Positions 44,085 through 54,012 of a stretch of 64,000 nucleotides of DNA are shown piece by piece. The notes beneath the pieces were generated by a model. The model worked only from the letters and a program-made list of their open reading frames with translations. It was not told the origin of the DNA and ran no database searches. Source of the stretch: Echinarachnius parma (taxonomy: Eukaryota; Echinodermata; Echinoidea; Clypeasteroida; Echinarachniidae); the NCBI GenBank assembly GCA_037951105.1, contig JBAMJV010003810.1, positions 62,001 through 126,000 on the forward strand, written 5' to 3'. Each line of letters opens with the position of its first letter. The stretch's first letter is position 1. The position numbers and the translations under genes are program-made.

Positions 44085-44670
44085 AATCATCATCGGAAAA
44101 ACTTGTCCATGCTTTCATTACATCACATCTTGACTATTGCAGTAGTCTTCTTGCTGGTATACCTGACATTGAGATTTCAAGACTACAACGTCTACAAAAT
44201 GCGTCTGCCAGTAAACGCCACGACCATTACCCCTGTATTGCACAATCTTCATTGGCTGCCTGTTCATTTACGCATACATTTTAAAATATTGTTGATAATG
44301 TTTAAATGTTTTACAGGCAATGCCCCTAGCTATTTAAGAAATTTGATTGTCCCGTATGCACCAACGAGAAGACTCAGATCTGCCACTCAAAACTTGTTTG
44401 TTATACCAAAAGTGTTTTCAAGATCTTATGGTGAACGGACATTCTCCTTTATTGGGCGTATTTATGGAACGCTCTGCCTAACTGGGTCAAGAACTCTTCC
44501 TCAATTGACTCATTTAAAGATAATCTAAAAAATCATCTCTTCAAACAACATTATCAGTCATAGCTCAACCACTCTCTATTTCTTTACTTCGTATACTCTA
44601 ATTTCCTTTTCTAAAGCGCTTAGAGGCTTGTTTGCATTAAGCGCTATATAAATTCGTCATATTATTATTA
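44085..44670 (+). mobile_element. CR1-like LINE 3' fragment, frameshifted
   Basis: Two overlapping frames together give SSEKLVHAFITSHLDYCSSL, RLQRLQNAS, HNLHWLPVHLRIHFKIL, a LRSATQNLF block and SRSYGERTFSF. The frame breaks near 44205, so it is inactive. The 3' end reads AGCGCTATATAAAT then (ATT)n, the same tail as at 20930-21140. Confidence 0.9.
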
Positions 44671-45419
44671 TATCCTTCCCGCTTTTCAACTGACAAGCAG
44701 AAAACAAATCCTCGCCTCTTTGATGGCCGAAAATGTTGTTGATGTCTAGTCGGGTGTCTCGTCCGAAAAAATACGATTTTGCCCGAAAATTACGTTATAT
44801 TGTCCTGATATGACATAACTTTGCCCGAATGTAACAAAATATTGCCAGAATATGACATGAGTTTGCCCGAATATTATATTATTTTGCCCGAATATGACAT
44901 GGTTTTACTTAATTTGAGGTGCATTTTGCCCAAATACGGCAGTTTTCAAAACTCCCAGGGGCTGCAGCCCCAGCCCCCAGCCCCAAGCCTCCCTGCCTTT
45001 GACACATATGCTCTTCCCCAAGTCGTTATGTAATGTCGAAATAAGTTTCCACATGAATGGCGGGAGGCAGTGATGCACACCCTCTTTCTATTCTGGTTCT
45101 TAGCGACGCCACTACTGTCATCCGTGTATGTATCTCGTTTCCTTTTCGCTATAGGAAAAGTCTCTATAGCAACGTCTATTATTTTTCTTTTTTTCTTTCA
45201 CCTTTCCAGGCATTTATTGATTTCAATTTAAGTTCCATACAGTTTAACAAATCACATTTCAATCATTTTCTCTTTTACATCAATTTATATGCTTTTATCA
45301 TATATGGTAAATAATAATTTTTAAAATGTGTTTTCTTTACGCAGGTAATCATTAATTTGTATGCGAAAGTGAACTTCCTTTAAGAATGTAAACCATAGTT
45401 TTGTACTTCTTTCATCTTT

Positions 45420-45720
45420 TCCCGATTGATTTCTGATAACTATCATTTTATATATGCTCCAAAAAGCTATAGTTAAAATATCGTTTATCTTGTCTTCTAC
45501 ATTTATTTTTTAAGTAATGTAAATACATTAATTTCTACATTTACATTATAAACATGTTTTACCATTTGCGTAAAATTTCTGAAAAATATTTCATTCATTT
45601 TACATTCCAATAGAGCATGATATAAATCTTCTCGACAATGACATGTTTCACATGTATCACTATTACTAAGTTTCCACAGAAATTTTTTTCTTTTTACTAC
45701 GATCAAATTATGGCATAATT
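45420..45720 (-). mobile_element. LINE 3' fragment with zinc-knuckle-like motif
   Basis: The minus-strand frame (45503-45706) contains CETCHCREDLYHALLECKMN, the C-x2-C...H...C block at the end of several non-LTR reverse transcriptases, followed by a stop. No catalytic region is present. Confidence 0.6.
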
Positions 45721-45879
45721 ATAGCATAATAGCAACGTCTATTATGTTATATGGATGTTCGAATCACTTCAGAACAAAACAAGGATCCATTATAAAAATT
45801 AATATTATATACAAAAAACGTATAAAGAGTTTTATTTTTAGATGAATAAACATAAATCTGGACAATTGAAAACATGTAT

Positions 45880-46139
45880 CAGGGGCGGATCTAGCTTTTT
45901 GCTAAGGGGGGGGGGGTGGGGGGTGACCCAATGACGATGCGGAGCATCGTCCATGAGCCGCGAAGCGCCGATTTTTTTGGGGCTATTTTGAACCCCCGTA
46001 AGTGATTTTTTCCACTTTTTTTTTCTTCACTTTTTTCACTTTTTTCACTGATACATTTTCACTTGGCAGCCCAAGGGGGGGGGGGGGGGGGTGGGTGGGG
46101 GGTTAAACCCCCTAACCCCCCCCCCTATATCCGCCACTG
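45880..46139. mobile_element. CAGxGGCGGATC element, short copy
   Basis: Starts CAGGGGCGGATCTAGCTTTT and ends TATCCGCCACTG. It carries one unit of the 72-bp repeat seen at 38.7-39.5 kb, with gccgcgaagcgccg, and G/C runs near the right end. Confidence 0.8.
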
Positions 46140-46739
46140 TATATAACAGTAATTTGTTGGTTTACCTGCAATCTTTTTGACATGCATATTGCATCTGTTT
46201 TGAAGTTGTGGTCAAGCTATAAATTGAAAGTAAGTTTATTTTTGTTTCTTACCTGGATTGAAGACGAAATTCGCTCGTGATCTTTATCGAAAGAGTGAAA
46301 TTTACTTTCCAGGACCGGTTTGCCTCTGAATTACAGAAGTATCTCTTGCCAATAAACGTCGCATTTGTGTCCAAAGAAAATAAAATCTTGCAGATCTCAG
46401 AAATAATACAGTCGTTACCGTCTGCCAGCAGATCGCTCAATAACTTTATAAGTCACCCGCGATGACATTTTCAAGTTTGAGCGAAATCGGGTGTAAACAA
46501 AATTACGCCCTGAAATACTACCAAGCAATAAACCCGAACTTTTTTCACTATACACAAACATACATTATAATATCTTATTTGCAAAAACTCGTGATGACTG
46601 TTGAAAGCATGCAGCATCGCGACCTACAGCGATGCGCTATGAATAAAAAGAGAGAGCGAGCGAGAGAAAAATAGAAGAAAACAAATTATTTGTCTATCAC
46701 CGTTCTCCTCGGATTTCTCCATAAATGTGTATTCGTCTT

Positions 46740-47560
46740 TGACCCCTCACATTTGGAGACGAGTTGAATACCCAGTTGGGTGCCAAGTTAGATACCGATT
46801 GAGATGCAAACTTGGGTATCGAGGATGGTATCGAGTTGGGATCCGAGGTGGGAACCAAGTTTGGTGACGAATTGGGTACCTTGTTATTAATACCCAATTG
46901 GATGCCAATTTATCTACCGAGTTGTGTGCCAATTGAGTACCGCATTTGGGTATCGGGTTGGGTACTGAGTTAAGTGTCGATTTGAGTGCCGAAGTGGGTA
47001 CCGAGTTGGGAATCGAGTTGGGTGCCAAGTTAGGCATCGAATGTGGTGCCAAGTTGGGTACCGAGTTATTTACTAATTGGGTTCCGCTTTGGGTACCAAC
47101 TGAGATAGATGCCTGTTTGGGTGTCGATATTGGTAACGAGTTGGATTGGATGCCAAGTTGAGTGCCGAGTCAGTGCCGAATCAAGTTTCAAGTTTTGCAC
47201 CGAGTTGGGTGCCGAGTCGAATGCCCGTCGAATGTCGAGTTGGGTGCCGAGTTGCGAACCAATTTAGGTGTTGAGTTGTGTACAGAGTTGGGTGCCACGT
47301 TGGGAATCGAGTTGGGTGCCATTTGGGTACCAAGTCGAATGCCAAATCGGGTGCTGAGTAGTGCGTTGGAAACAGAGTTTGATGAAGAGTTATGTACCGA
47401 TCTAGATGTCAAGTCGGGTTCCAAGTTGGGTAGCGATTTGGGAACCGAATTGGATGCCGAATTGAATGTCGAGCTTTGTGCAGAGTAGGGTGCTGAGCCA
47501 AATGTCGAGGTTGCTGTCGTCTTGTCGAGTTGGGAACCAAGTTGGTTGCCGAGTTAGGTA
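46740..47560. repeat. 12-bp minisatellite, ~800 bp, open on both strands
   Basis: Degenerate copies of GAGTTGGGT(G/A)CC repeat with a 12-bp period. Because 12 is a multiple of 3 the repeat keeps frame: plus-strand frames read ELGTELG-like and minus-strand frames read PNSVPNSAP-like peptides of four-residue period (for example 46747-47052 minus and 47162-47488 plus). No start context or splice support for either as a gene. Confidence 0.85.
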
Positions 47561-48005
47561 CCAAATGTATACAAAGTTGTTTCCAGAGCTTATTCCACTT
47601 GACTTGTGAACAGCTCGGGTAACACTCGGGATAAATAGTAATACATGCGTATACAGTTATTCGCACCTAGCAACGAATAATTTGAACACGTTATATACCC
47701 ATGAAAGAGACGAAAGACGAACAAGAAATTAGCATAGATTTCTTTTTTCATTTTCTTATATTCCATAATGTATACGGCCAATACGGGGATGGGTAACAAT
47801 GGAGAGAGATGCTTTCCGCAAAAAAAGAGGACAACCCCAAGTCTACATCACATGTATTGTCTTCTTTTCGAGCTTGTTTAGCTCGTATCGATACACAAAT
47901 TCTCAACTTGACATATTCGTATGAAAGGGGTCTTAGCATGACTCGTATCTGAACGTCACCCCAGGTGTCACGTAAACACCTCAGACGGATCCCCTTGCCG
48001 GGTAC

Positions 48006-48275
48006 CAGGGGCGGATCTAGCTTTTTGCTAAGGGGTGGGGGGGTTGACCCGAGCCGCGTAGCGGCGAGTGGGGGGAGAGTCCGAGAGGGGGGTGTCCCCC
48101 CTCTCGGCGATTTCTTTTTGCTATTTTGAACCCCCGTAAGTGATTTTTTTCTCACTTTTTTCACTTTGTTCACTGATACATTTTCACTTGGCAGCCCAAG
48201 GGGGGGGGGGGGGGGGGGGGGGGGGTTGAACCCCCTAAACCCCCCCCCCCCCCCCCCCCCCTGGATCCGCCACTG
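48006..48275. mobile_element. CAGxGGCGGATC element, short copy 3
   Basis: Starts CAGGGGCGGATCTAGCTTTT and ends CTGGATCCGCCACTG, with gccgcgtagcggcg in place of the usual hairpin and with long G (48201-48225) and C (48241-48260) runs. GGTAC flanks both sides. Confidence 0.82.
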
Positions 48276-48732
48276 GGTACTCGTGTATCACTGGGGCCTA
48301 GCCAATCCCTTTACAATCAAGTTTGTCTGAGAATCAATAACAATAATTCTCGCATGAATTTTGGATCAAGGCTTCCGTCCGTTCGGTTTGATTCAAAGGT
48401 TTGTTGAAAACAAACATCCAACCTACTCGCACTCCCCCCTTCAATGTGATAATTCATTCAAGTTCACGTAGGCACGGTATGTAATGAGCTAACACACGTA
48501 ATAGCCGTAGCAGTTTTTTTTTTTTTTTTGTTTCTACCCGCGTTGGTCAGGATTGCACGCCATCTGAACCTTGGTACGTCGAGCTCGTCAAATAATCAGA
48601 ACGGTTGTGTGCCAGGTCATTGCAGACGAGGGGAAAATAAAAGACCATGGTTTGTCAAAAAAACAACACATTGTTAACATGTTTTTATTTCCCACTGGTT
48701 GGAGCCAGCGGGGGCGTGGGAATCATCAATAG

Positions 48733-48796
48733 TCTGCACCATCAGAATCATGATCATCCCATCACCATCATCATCATCACCATCTGCACCATCATT

Positions 48797-48838
<42 letters not shown>

Positions 48839-49011
48839 TGCACCATCATCATCATCATTATCATCATCATCTGCACCATCATCATCATCATCATCCATCA
48901 TCATCATCCATCATCATCATCATCATCATCTGCACCATCATCATCTATTATCATTATCATCATCATCATTATCATCATCTGCTGCACCATCATCTAGTAT
49001 CATCATCTATT

Positions 49012-49046
<35 letters not shown>

Positions 49047-49245
49047 TCATCATCATCCATCATCATCATCCATCATCATCACCATCTGCACCATCATTAT
49101 CATCATCTGCACCATCATCTATTATCATCATCATCCATCATCATCATCTCCATCACCATTATCAATCTATCATCCATCATCATAATCACTACCAACAATA
49201 TCATCATCATCATCATCATCATCATCTGCACCATCATCATCTATT

Positions 49246-49277
<32 letters not shown>

Positions 49278-49500
49278 TCATCCATCATCATCATCATCAC
49301 CATCTGCACCATCATTATCATCATCATCTGCACCATCATCATCATCATCATCCATCATCATCATCATCATCTCCATCATCACCATTATCCATCTATCATC
49401 CATCATCATCATCATAATCACTACCAACAATATCAATATCATCATCGTCGTCGTTGTCCTCATTGTCATAGCCGTCGTCATCGTCATCATCATCGTCATA
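48733..49500. repeat. (ATC)n microsatellite, ~770 bp
   Basis: Long runs of ATC with interspersed TGC ACC and CCATC variants that themselves recur (ctgcaccatcat...), indicating higher-order duplications. All ORFs here (poly-Ser, poly-His, poly-Asp, poly-Ile) are artefacts. Confidence 0.97.
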
Positions 49501-49509
49501 TTCTTCTTA

Positions 49510-50545
49510 AATTGTCTACTCGTCTATCTTGTTACTGTATAAAATGCAGTGATAGCAAGTGAAATACTAGCAAGATAGCAGTACGATACATATCATTTTT
49601 TACAGAGAGAGAGAAAAGAAATGAAAACATTCTACAATTTTGTTACAAACTTAATGCATATTTTAATGATCGACTTTTCCCACATTATGAACCTTTGTAC
49701 ATCAAAAATTGCAAATACTGTATCAAAATTGGCAAATAATAATAGAAATGGGGAAAATAAGAAAATAAATGCCTGTCCTAGATTAAATCTAACATGACAA
49801 GAAGCATTAATTTAATGATAATTAACATTTTTCATGATTGGATATAATTAAATAGATTCGATATACCATATACAAAATAATTATAAGGATGATATCCTTA
49901 AAGGAAATTACAGATATTTCTGATCAGGCATTTTAACATGTGACATTTAGCGCTGAGCTCAAATACTGCCAGAAATAAACAAAGATGAGCTATATGAACT
50001 ATTTGCATGCAGTATAGTATTTTTTCAAGGTTCTCAGTACAAATCAATAAAAGGGTAAGAAACTTACATCTTTTTAGCATAAAGAAAACAATAATCTTCA
50101 TTAAGATAAGTTAAAACTATATTACAGGGTGAAATGTTTTAAATACATACATGTATAAACAATAGCGTATGGTTAATATGATACTCTTTATGCGAGTGTT
50201 AAAGGGCATATACATGTACATGTAAGTTAACATATACATTGTACTTATAGGGGGAAGTTACATTTAGGGAAAGCATGCTACTTAGACCAAACTTATACAG
50301 GTATATAATGTATATACATATACAGGCAGTTGGTTTCATATGATACTTGAATAAATATCAAATACAATTCATACTCCACTGACTCTTAATACAATGTGTG
50401 GTATCAGTAAACATACATTAGTACATTGTACATGTAATTTATCACCATCTTACGTAAAACAAACTATCATCATTTTGTAAGATGTATATTTGACAAATCT
50501 CTACACATACTTGTACATCAATATGTCCAGACTTCAGTGGATGTG
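49510..50545. other. No gene recognised; possible distal RYBP 3' flank
   Basis: AT-rich DNA with no motif-bearing ORF. It lies 3' of the RYBP stop codon (53716) and could include part of a long 3'UTR, but nothing in the sequence proves this. Confidence 0.4.
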
Positions 50546-50549
50546 AATT

Positions 50550-50646
50550 AACCAGTTCAGGACTGGTCCCTAAAATACTCAGGTTGTGGTCTATGTGGTC
50601 ATGACTACATGGTATGGAAAATCAAATACCAGTCTTAAATGGGTTA
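50550..50646. mobile_element. CAGGACTGG/TTAAC mini-element, third copy
   Basis: Starts TTAACCAGTTCAGGACTGG and ends accagtcttaaatgggttaa, an imperfect inverted repeat of the 9628-9701 family. Confidence 0.6.
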
Positions 50647-50681
50647 ACAAATACTGCAGTGGAAGAATTTTCAGGTACTAT

Positions 50682-51066
50682 TTAAAAGGATCTAGTAATA
50701 TTGTCAGAATCCACAAATCTTACTTAGAACTCTGGAGTTTCTCACATATCCTGGTGAACTTGTATTACCAATAGAAGCATGGAATAGGCTTCAGTTTTCA
50801 GAATGTATTTTTCGTTATAAAGATATTTATGATTGAAGGGTTCAGATTTGAAAGTCTCCATGGGAGAATTTCAACTGTGTACAAAGTTTATGCAATGCGT
50901 TAGCAAATATCACTTTGCATTTGTGTTCATTACTCGGTCAAATGACATTCAATTACCATGGAATGTTCACACATGACTCAGTGGCACACCAGATTATAGA
51001 AATACACATTTGATCAACCCTTTGTCTGTTACTGCGCATTCCAACAAAGTTACTAGATCCCTTTAA
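50682..51066. mobile_element. piggyBac-like MITE, copy 3
   Basis: Starts TTAAAAGGATCTAGTAATAT and ends AACAAAGTTACTAGATCCCTTTAA (19 bases of it inverted to the left end). It is uninterrupted and serves as the reference for copy 2. Confidence 0.75.
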
Positions 51067-52019
51067 TATTAAGGACATAATACAATGGAGTGAATTATTA
51101 TTTCCATTGGCAGTGAATACAGTGTTGCTTTCATTTCAATTGCATATGCATTTAGATATTACAGCCTAAAGTTGCCTACGTCTCAGACGTAAAACAGTTT
51201 AATTAGCACTCTCAACAAAAATAGACAGTATTTATTATTCAAGATTAAATAAACAAATTTGCATTTGTATCCCTATTTCCAAGTGACTAAGGTGTTGTGC
51301 ACTGACTTTACAATTGGTGATTTACTTTGACAATATGTAACAATATTAACACTTATTATTTTAAGGATCAGAAGTACAAACACTGGTAACATTAACATAA
51401 CATTGTGTTCAAAACAGTAATGCAAAAAAATGAATGTTTTGATATGGTGCTGTTATACTAAAGAATGAATATTAATTAATCGATGAAAGTATAGAGATGG
51501 TAGACCGCAGAACTCCAGAGTCCCAATTAATAATGTTAATGAGCAGGATAAATACTTATAATGTAAGAAATATACTGACAATTGCAGTGAACTACATGTA
51601 CATGTATATAACATTAACACTGATCTACAGTGTCATCTCTGTTGGACTATTTCTAGTCTACTCATTTTCACATTCATATTAGCATGCATATCTTAGGTTT
51701 TTAACCCAGATCCTACTTATTATTTACAGAAGAGTCTATGTATACATTTGAATTCAAAAGGAAAATAATCACAATGCCAATTATTCACTTACAAAACCGT
51801 CTCAAAGACTAAATAATAGAAAGATTTACAGCTCTATCAAAGTATATAGAATGAAAATTTGATATATTATTTACATCAAGAGAAAATGAAAACAAAGCTG
51901 AAAGGACAGCAAGTTAAAAATACTGCATCGTGTCATCAGAACCAGGTGGAATCATGGTTGAGTGTGATACTCACGTAACTCTGTTGTGTGTAAGCAACGT
52001 AGCATGCAGTGTCCATATG

Positions 52020-52175
52020 CAGTGGCGTAGAGATGGGGGGGCGTGAAGGGGGGCACGTGCCCCCCCCCCCCCAATAATTTCCAAAAAACAATAGGGGACA
52101 TAAAAAATAAAAAATAAAAACATAAGGTGTGCCCCCCCCCCCCCCCCCAATCAGTCCGAGCAAGCTACGCCACTG
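52020..52175. mobile_element. CAGTGGCGTAG short element with C runs
   Basis: Starts CAGTGGCGTAGAGATGGGGG and ends AAGCTACGCCACTG. Flanks TCCATATG and TCCGTATG differ by one base, a likely 8-bp target duplication. Poly-C runs lie at 52060-52072 and 52132-52148. Confidence 0.78.
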
Positions 52176-52280
52176 TCCGTATGATATAGCAACTCTCTTT
52201 GATCACTTTGATAAGCCCCTTCAGTCACAACAAGCGCAGTGCCCTTTCATACACAAGCTTTCAACTTCTGTTAAAATCAG

Positions 52281-52454
52281 AGACCAATTGCTAGGGCTGA
52301 GCTACACTGTACGTTGTGTGCTGTGTTTAGCCCTGCTCTACATGCATCTCATCATGAGTTGGATCAGAGACCAATTGCTAGGGCTGAGCTACACTGTACA
52401 TTGTGTGCTGTGTTTGGCCCTGCTCTACATGCATCTCATCATGAGTTGGGAAGG
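52281..52454. repeat. Tandem duplication of an 87-bp unit
   Basis: The block agaccaattgctagggctga ... catctcatcatgagttgg occurs twice, at 52281 and 52368, with two or three differences. As 87 is a multiple of 3, a plus-strand ORF repeats 29 residues here; no gene context supports it. Confidence 0.92.
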
Positions 52455-52829
52455 AAGGATCCCTAGAAGTAGATGTTTGGCATATATACAACTTGTAGTA
52501 TATACATCATACTGCATGCATCAAGCTAAGCTACAAAGAGCCAAAAGAACCAAACTGTTCTATTTTCAGACATTTTGCACATATTTGTTTTTAACTTATT
52601 CAAACTACATTATCCTCAACAATCTAGAACAAACAGTCTCCCTGTAATGCATTTGTTTCTTCTTGGTGGTTTTTCTTGGCTCTTTACACCTTGATACTAC
52701 TATTGCTTCCTTTTCAATGTCACAATTTTGTTTTGGTATTTTCATCAATTTTCTAATAGGTGTTTGTAACTTGACTAGTAGAAAAGTGCTTGATAGCAAA
52801 GTCAGCATGTACATGTAGTGATGGCTACA

Positions 52830-53490
52830 AGAAATATTAACAAGATAGCTCACGCTTTGATAAATGAAATCAAAATAAAATTGAAACCCAGACAAATCAT
52901 TGTTTGCACTATAAGACACTAAATAGGATGAATAGTCTCTGATCATTTGAGCACGATCGGTCAAGAAATAAGAAAACGATGGCTCTTTGGAAATAGCCAT
53001 TTATTTCTACAAGTAACACAAATAGGCAATGTACTCTGGCAAAGTTGTGGACAACTCTGCATATGTTTTGTACACAATATGTCAATTTTTTTCTAAAAAT
53101 ATATGTTTATACCCTTCGTTTGAGTTCAAAGTTTTGCACAACATATGAGTTTTGAGATTGGAAAAGTGTGACTATTAGAAAACTTTTTTTTAAAGAAGAC
53201 AATTTGTGTACAAAACATATATATATATATGGGGAGTTGTCCGCAAACTTATTAGTGCCTTGCCAATTTCAGTCCCCCAGAGAAATAAATGTACAACTTC
53301 AAAGAGCCAGTTTTCTTCAATTGTGCTCTAACTTTCAGAGATTATTCCTCCTAATATCTTGGAACCTATGAACGTGACAATTAAATTGTCGCTTTCATAG
53401 GTTTTCAAATTGAATTTGCTTGGGTTTCATTGTCCTTTAATAAATTCAAACAAATCAGAGCAGTAACATGCAGCCATTTGTTTGTACAAC
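52830..53490. mobile_element. Foldback element, arms of ~300 bp
   Basis: Left-arm features (aaaacgatggctctttgg; ctctggcaaagttgtggaca; tgttttgtacacaa) reappear inverted on the right (cttcaaagagcca; gtccgcaaacttattagtgc; ttgtgtacaaaaca). The centre is near 53140. It lies 3' of RYBP. Confidence 0.65.
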
Positions 53491-53582
53491 TCTCTTGCAT
53501 TTCGCAAAATAATACATAACATGTTAGCAAGTATATGTGGCATGTCACAGAGCATAAATTAGTTGAAGTTTGCCAGATTTAA

Positions 53583-53640
53583 AGACGAGGTGTTGTCATC
53601 TAAACTAGGTCAATCTCTTGTGTGCAGTTACATGCAGCCA
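53583..53640 (-). pseudogene. Probable decayed partial copy of the last RYBP exon
   Basis: gacgaggtgttgtcatct and caatctcttgtgtgc match gacgaggtattatcatct and gactctcgtgtgc of the RYBP coding exon (53756-53798) with spacing preserved. It sits about 120 bp downstream of the stop. Confidence 0.5.
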
Positions 53641-53715
53641 TTTTGCTTTTCTATCATATATTTTAACAATTATACATATAAAATGTTTCCAAAAGTCTCT
53701 TTAAAAAATTGGGTG

Positions 53716-53893
53716 TCACCGGCCATTCAATTGAGTGCCATTTGCCGGTTCTGTGGACGAGGTATTATCATCTGAATCTGGTGAGACTCTCGTGTGCGCC
53801 TTTTCTCGGTATTCGGTGATGAGGACAGGGACGTCGTTGACGACCACCTGAGTTGTGATGGCAGAACTGCGGTCTACATTTTTTAACCTCGGC
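53716..53893 (-). CDS. RYBP: RYBP terminal coding exon
   Basis: After ctgcag one G completes an Arg codon, then PRLKNVDRSS, VVVNDVPVLITEYREKAH and a Ser/Asp-rich tail ending NGTQLNGR and TGA (53716-53718). The PRLKNVDRS block and the xVIIT(D/E)(F/Y)(K/R)EK strand are the conserved RING1B-binding region of RYBP/YAF2. Confidence 0.95.
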
Positions 53894-53934
53894 CTGCAGT
53901 TGTAGGAGAAAAAGGTAGAAATAAATGGCAATGC

Positions 53935-54012
53935 AGTACAATTGTAGATAAATGGCAATGCAGTAGATATGTAGATAAATGGCAATGTAGTACAATTGTA
54001 GATAAATATATT
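53935..54012. repeat. Tandem 20-30 bp repeat (gtagataaatggcaatg)
   Basis: Four copies of gtagataaatggcaatgyag in the intron just upstream of the terminal RYBP exon. Confidence 0.85.

Noticed and set aside
46249-46440. Minus-strand open frame ending at a good gtaaga donor, as a possible first exon
   Set aside because: No ATG in this frame after the upstream stop, no downstream exon found, and no recognisable protein.
48647-49562. 287-codon ORF rich in Ser, His and Ile, and Asp-rich ORFs on the other strand
   Set aside because: Entirely explained by the (ATC)n microsatellite.
52129-52647. 172-codon plus-strand ORF with a repeated 29-residue hydrophobic block
   Set aside because: It starts in a poly-C run of a TIR element and the repeat is an 87-bp DNA duplication; no coding support.
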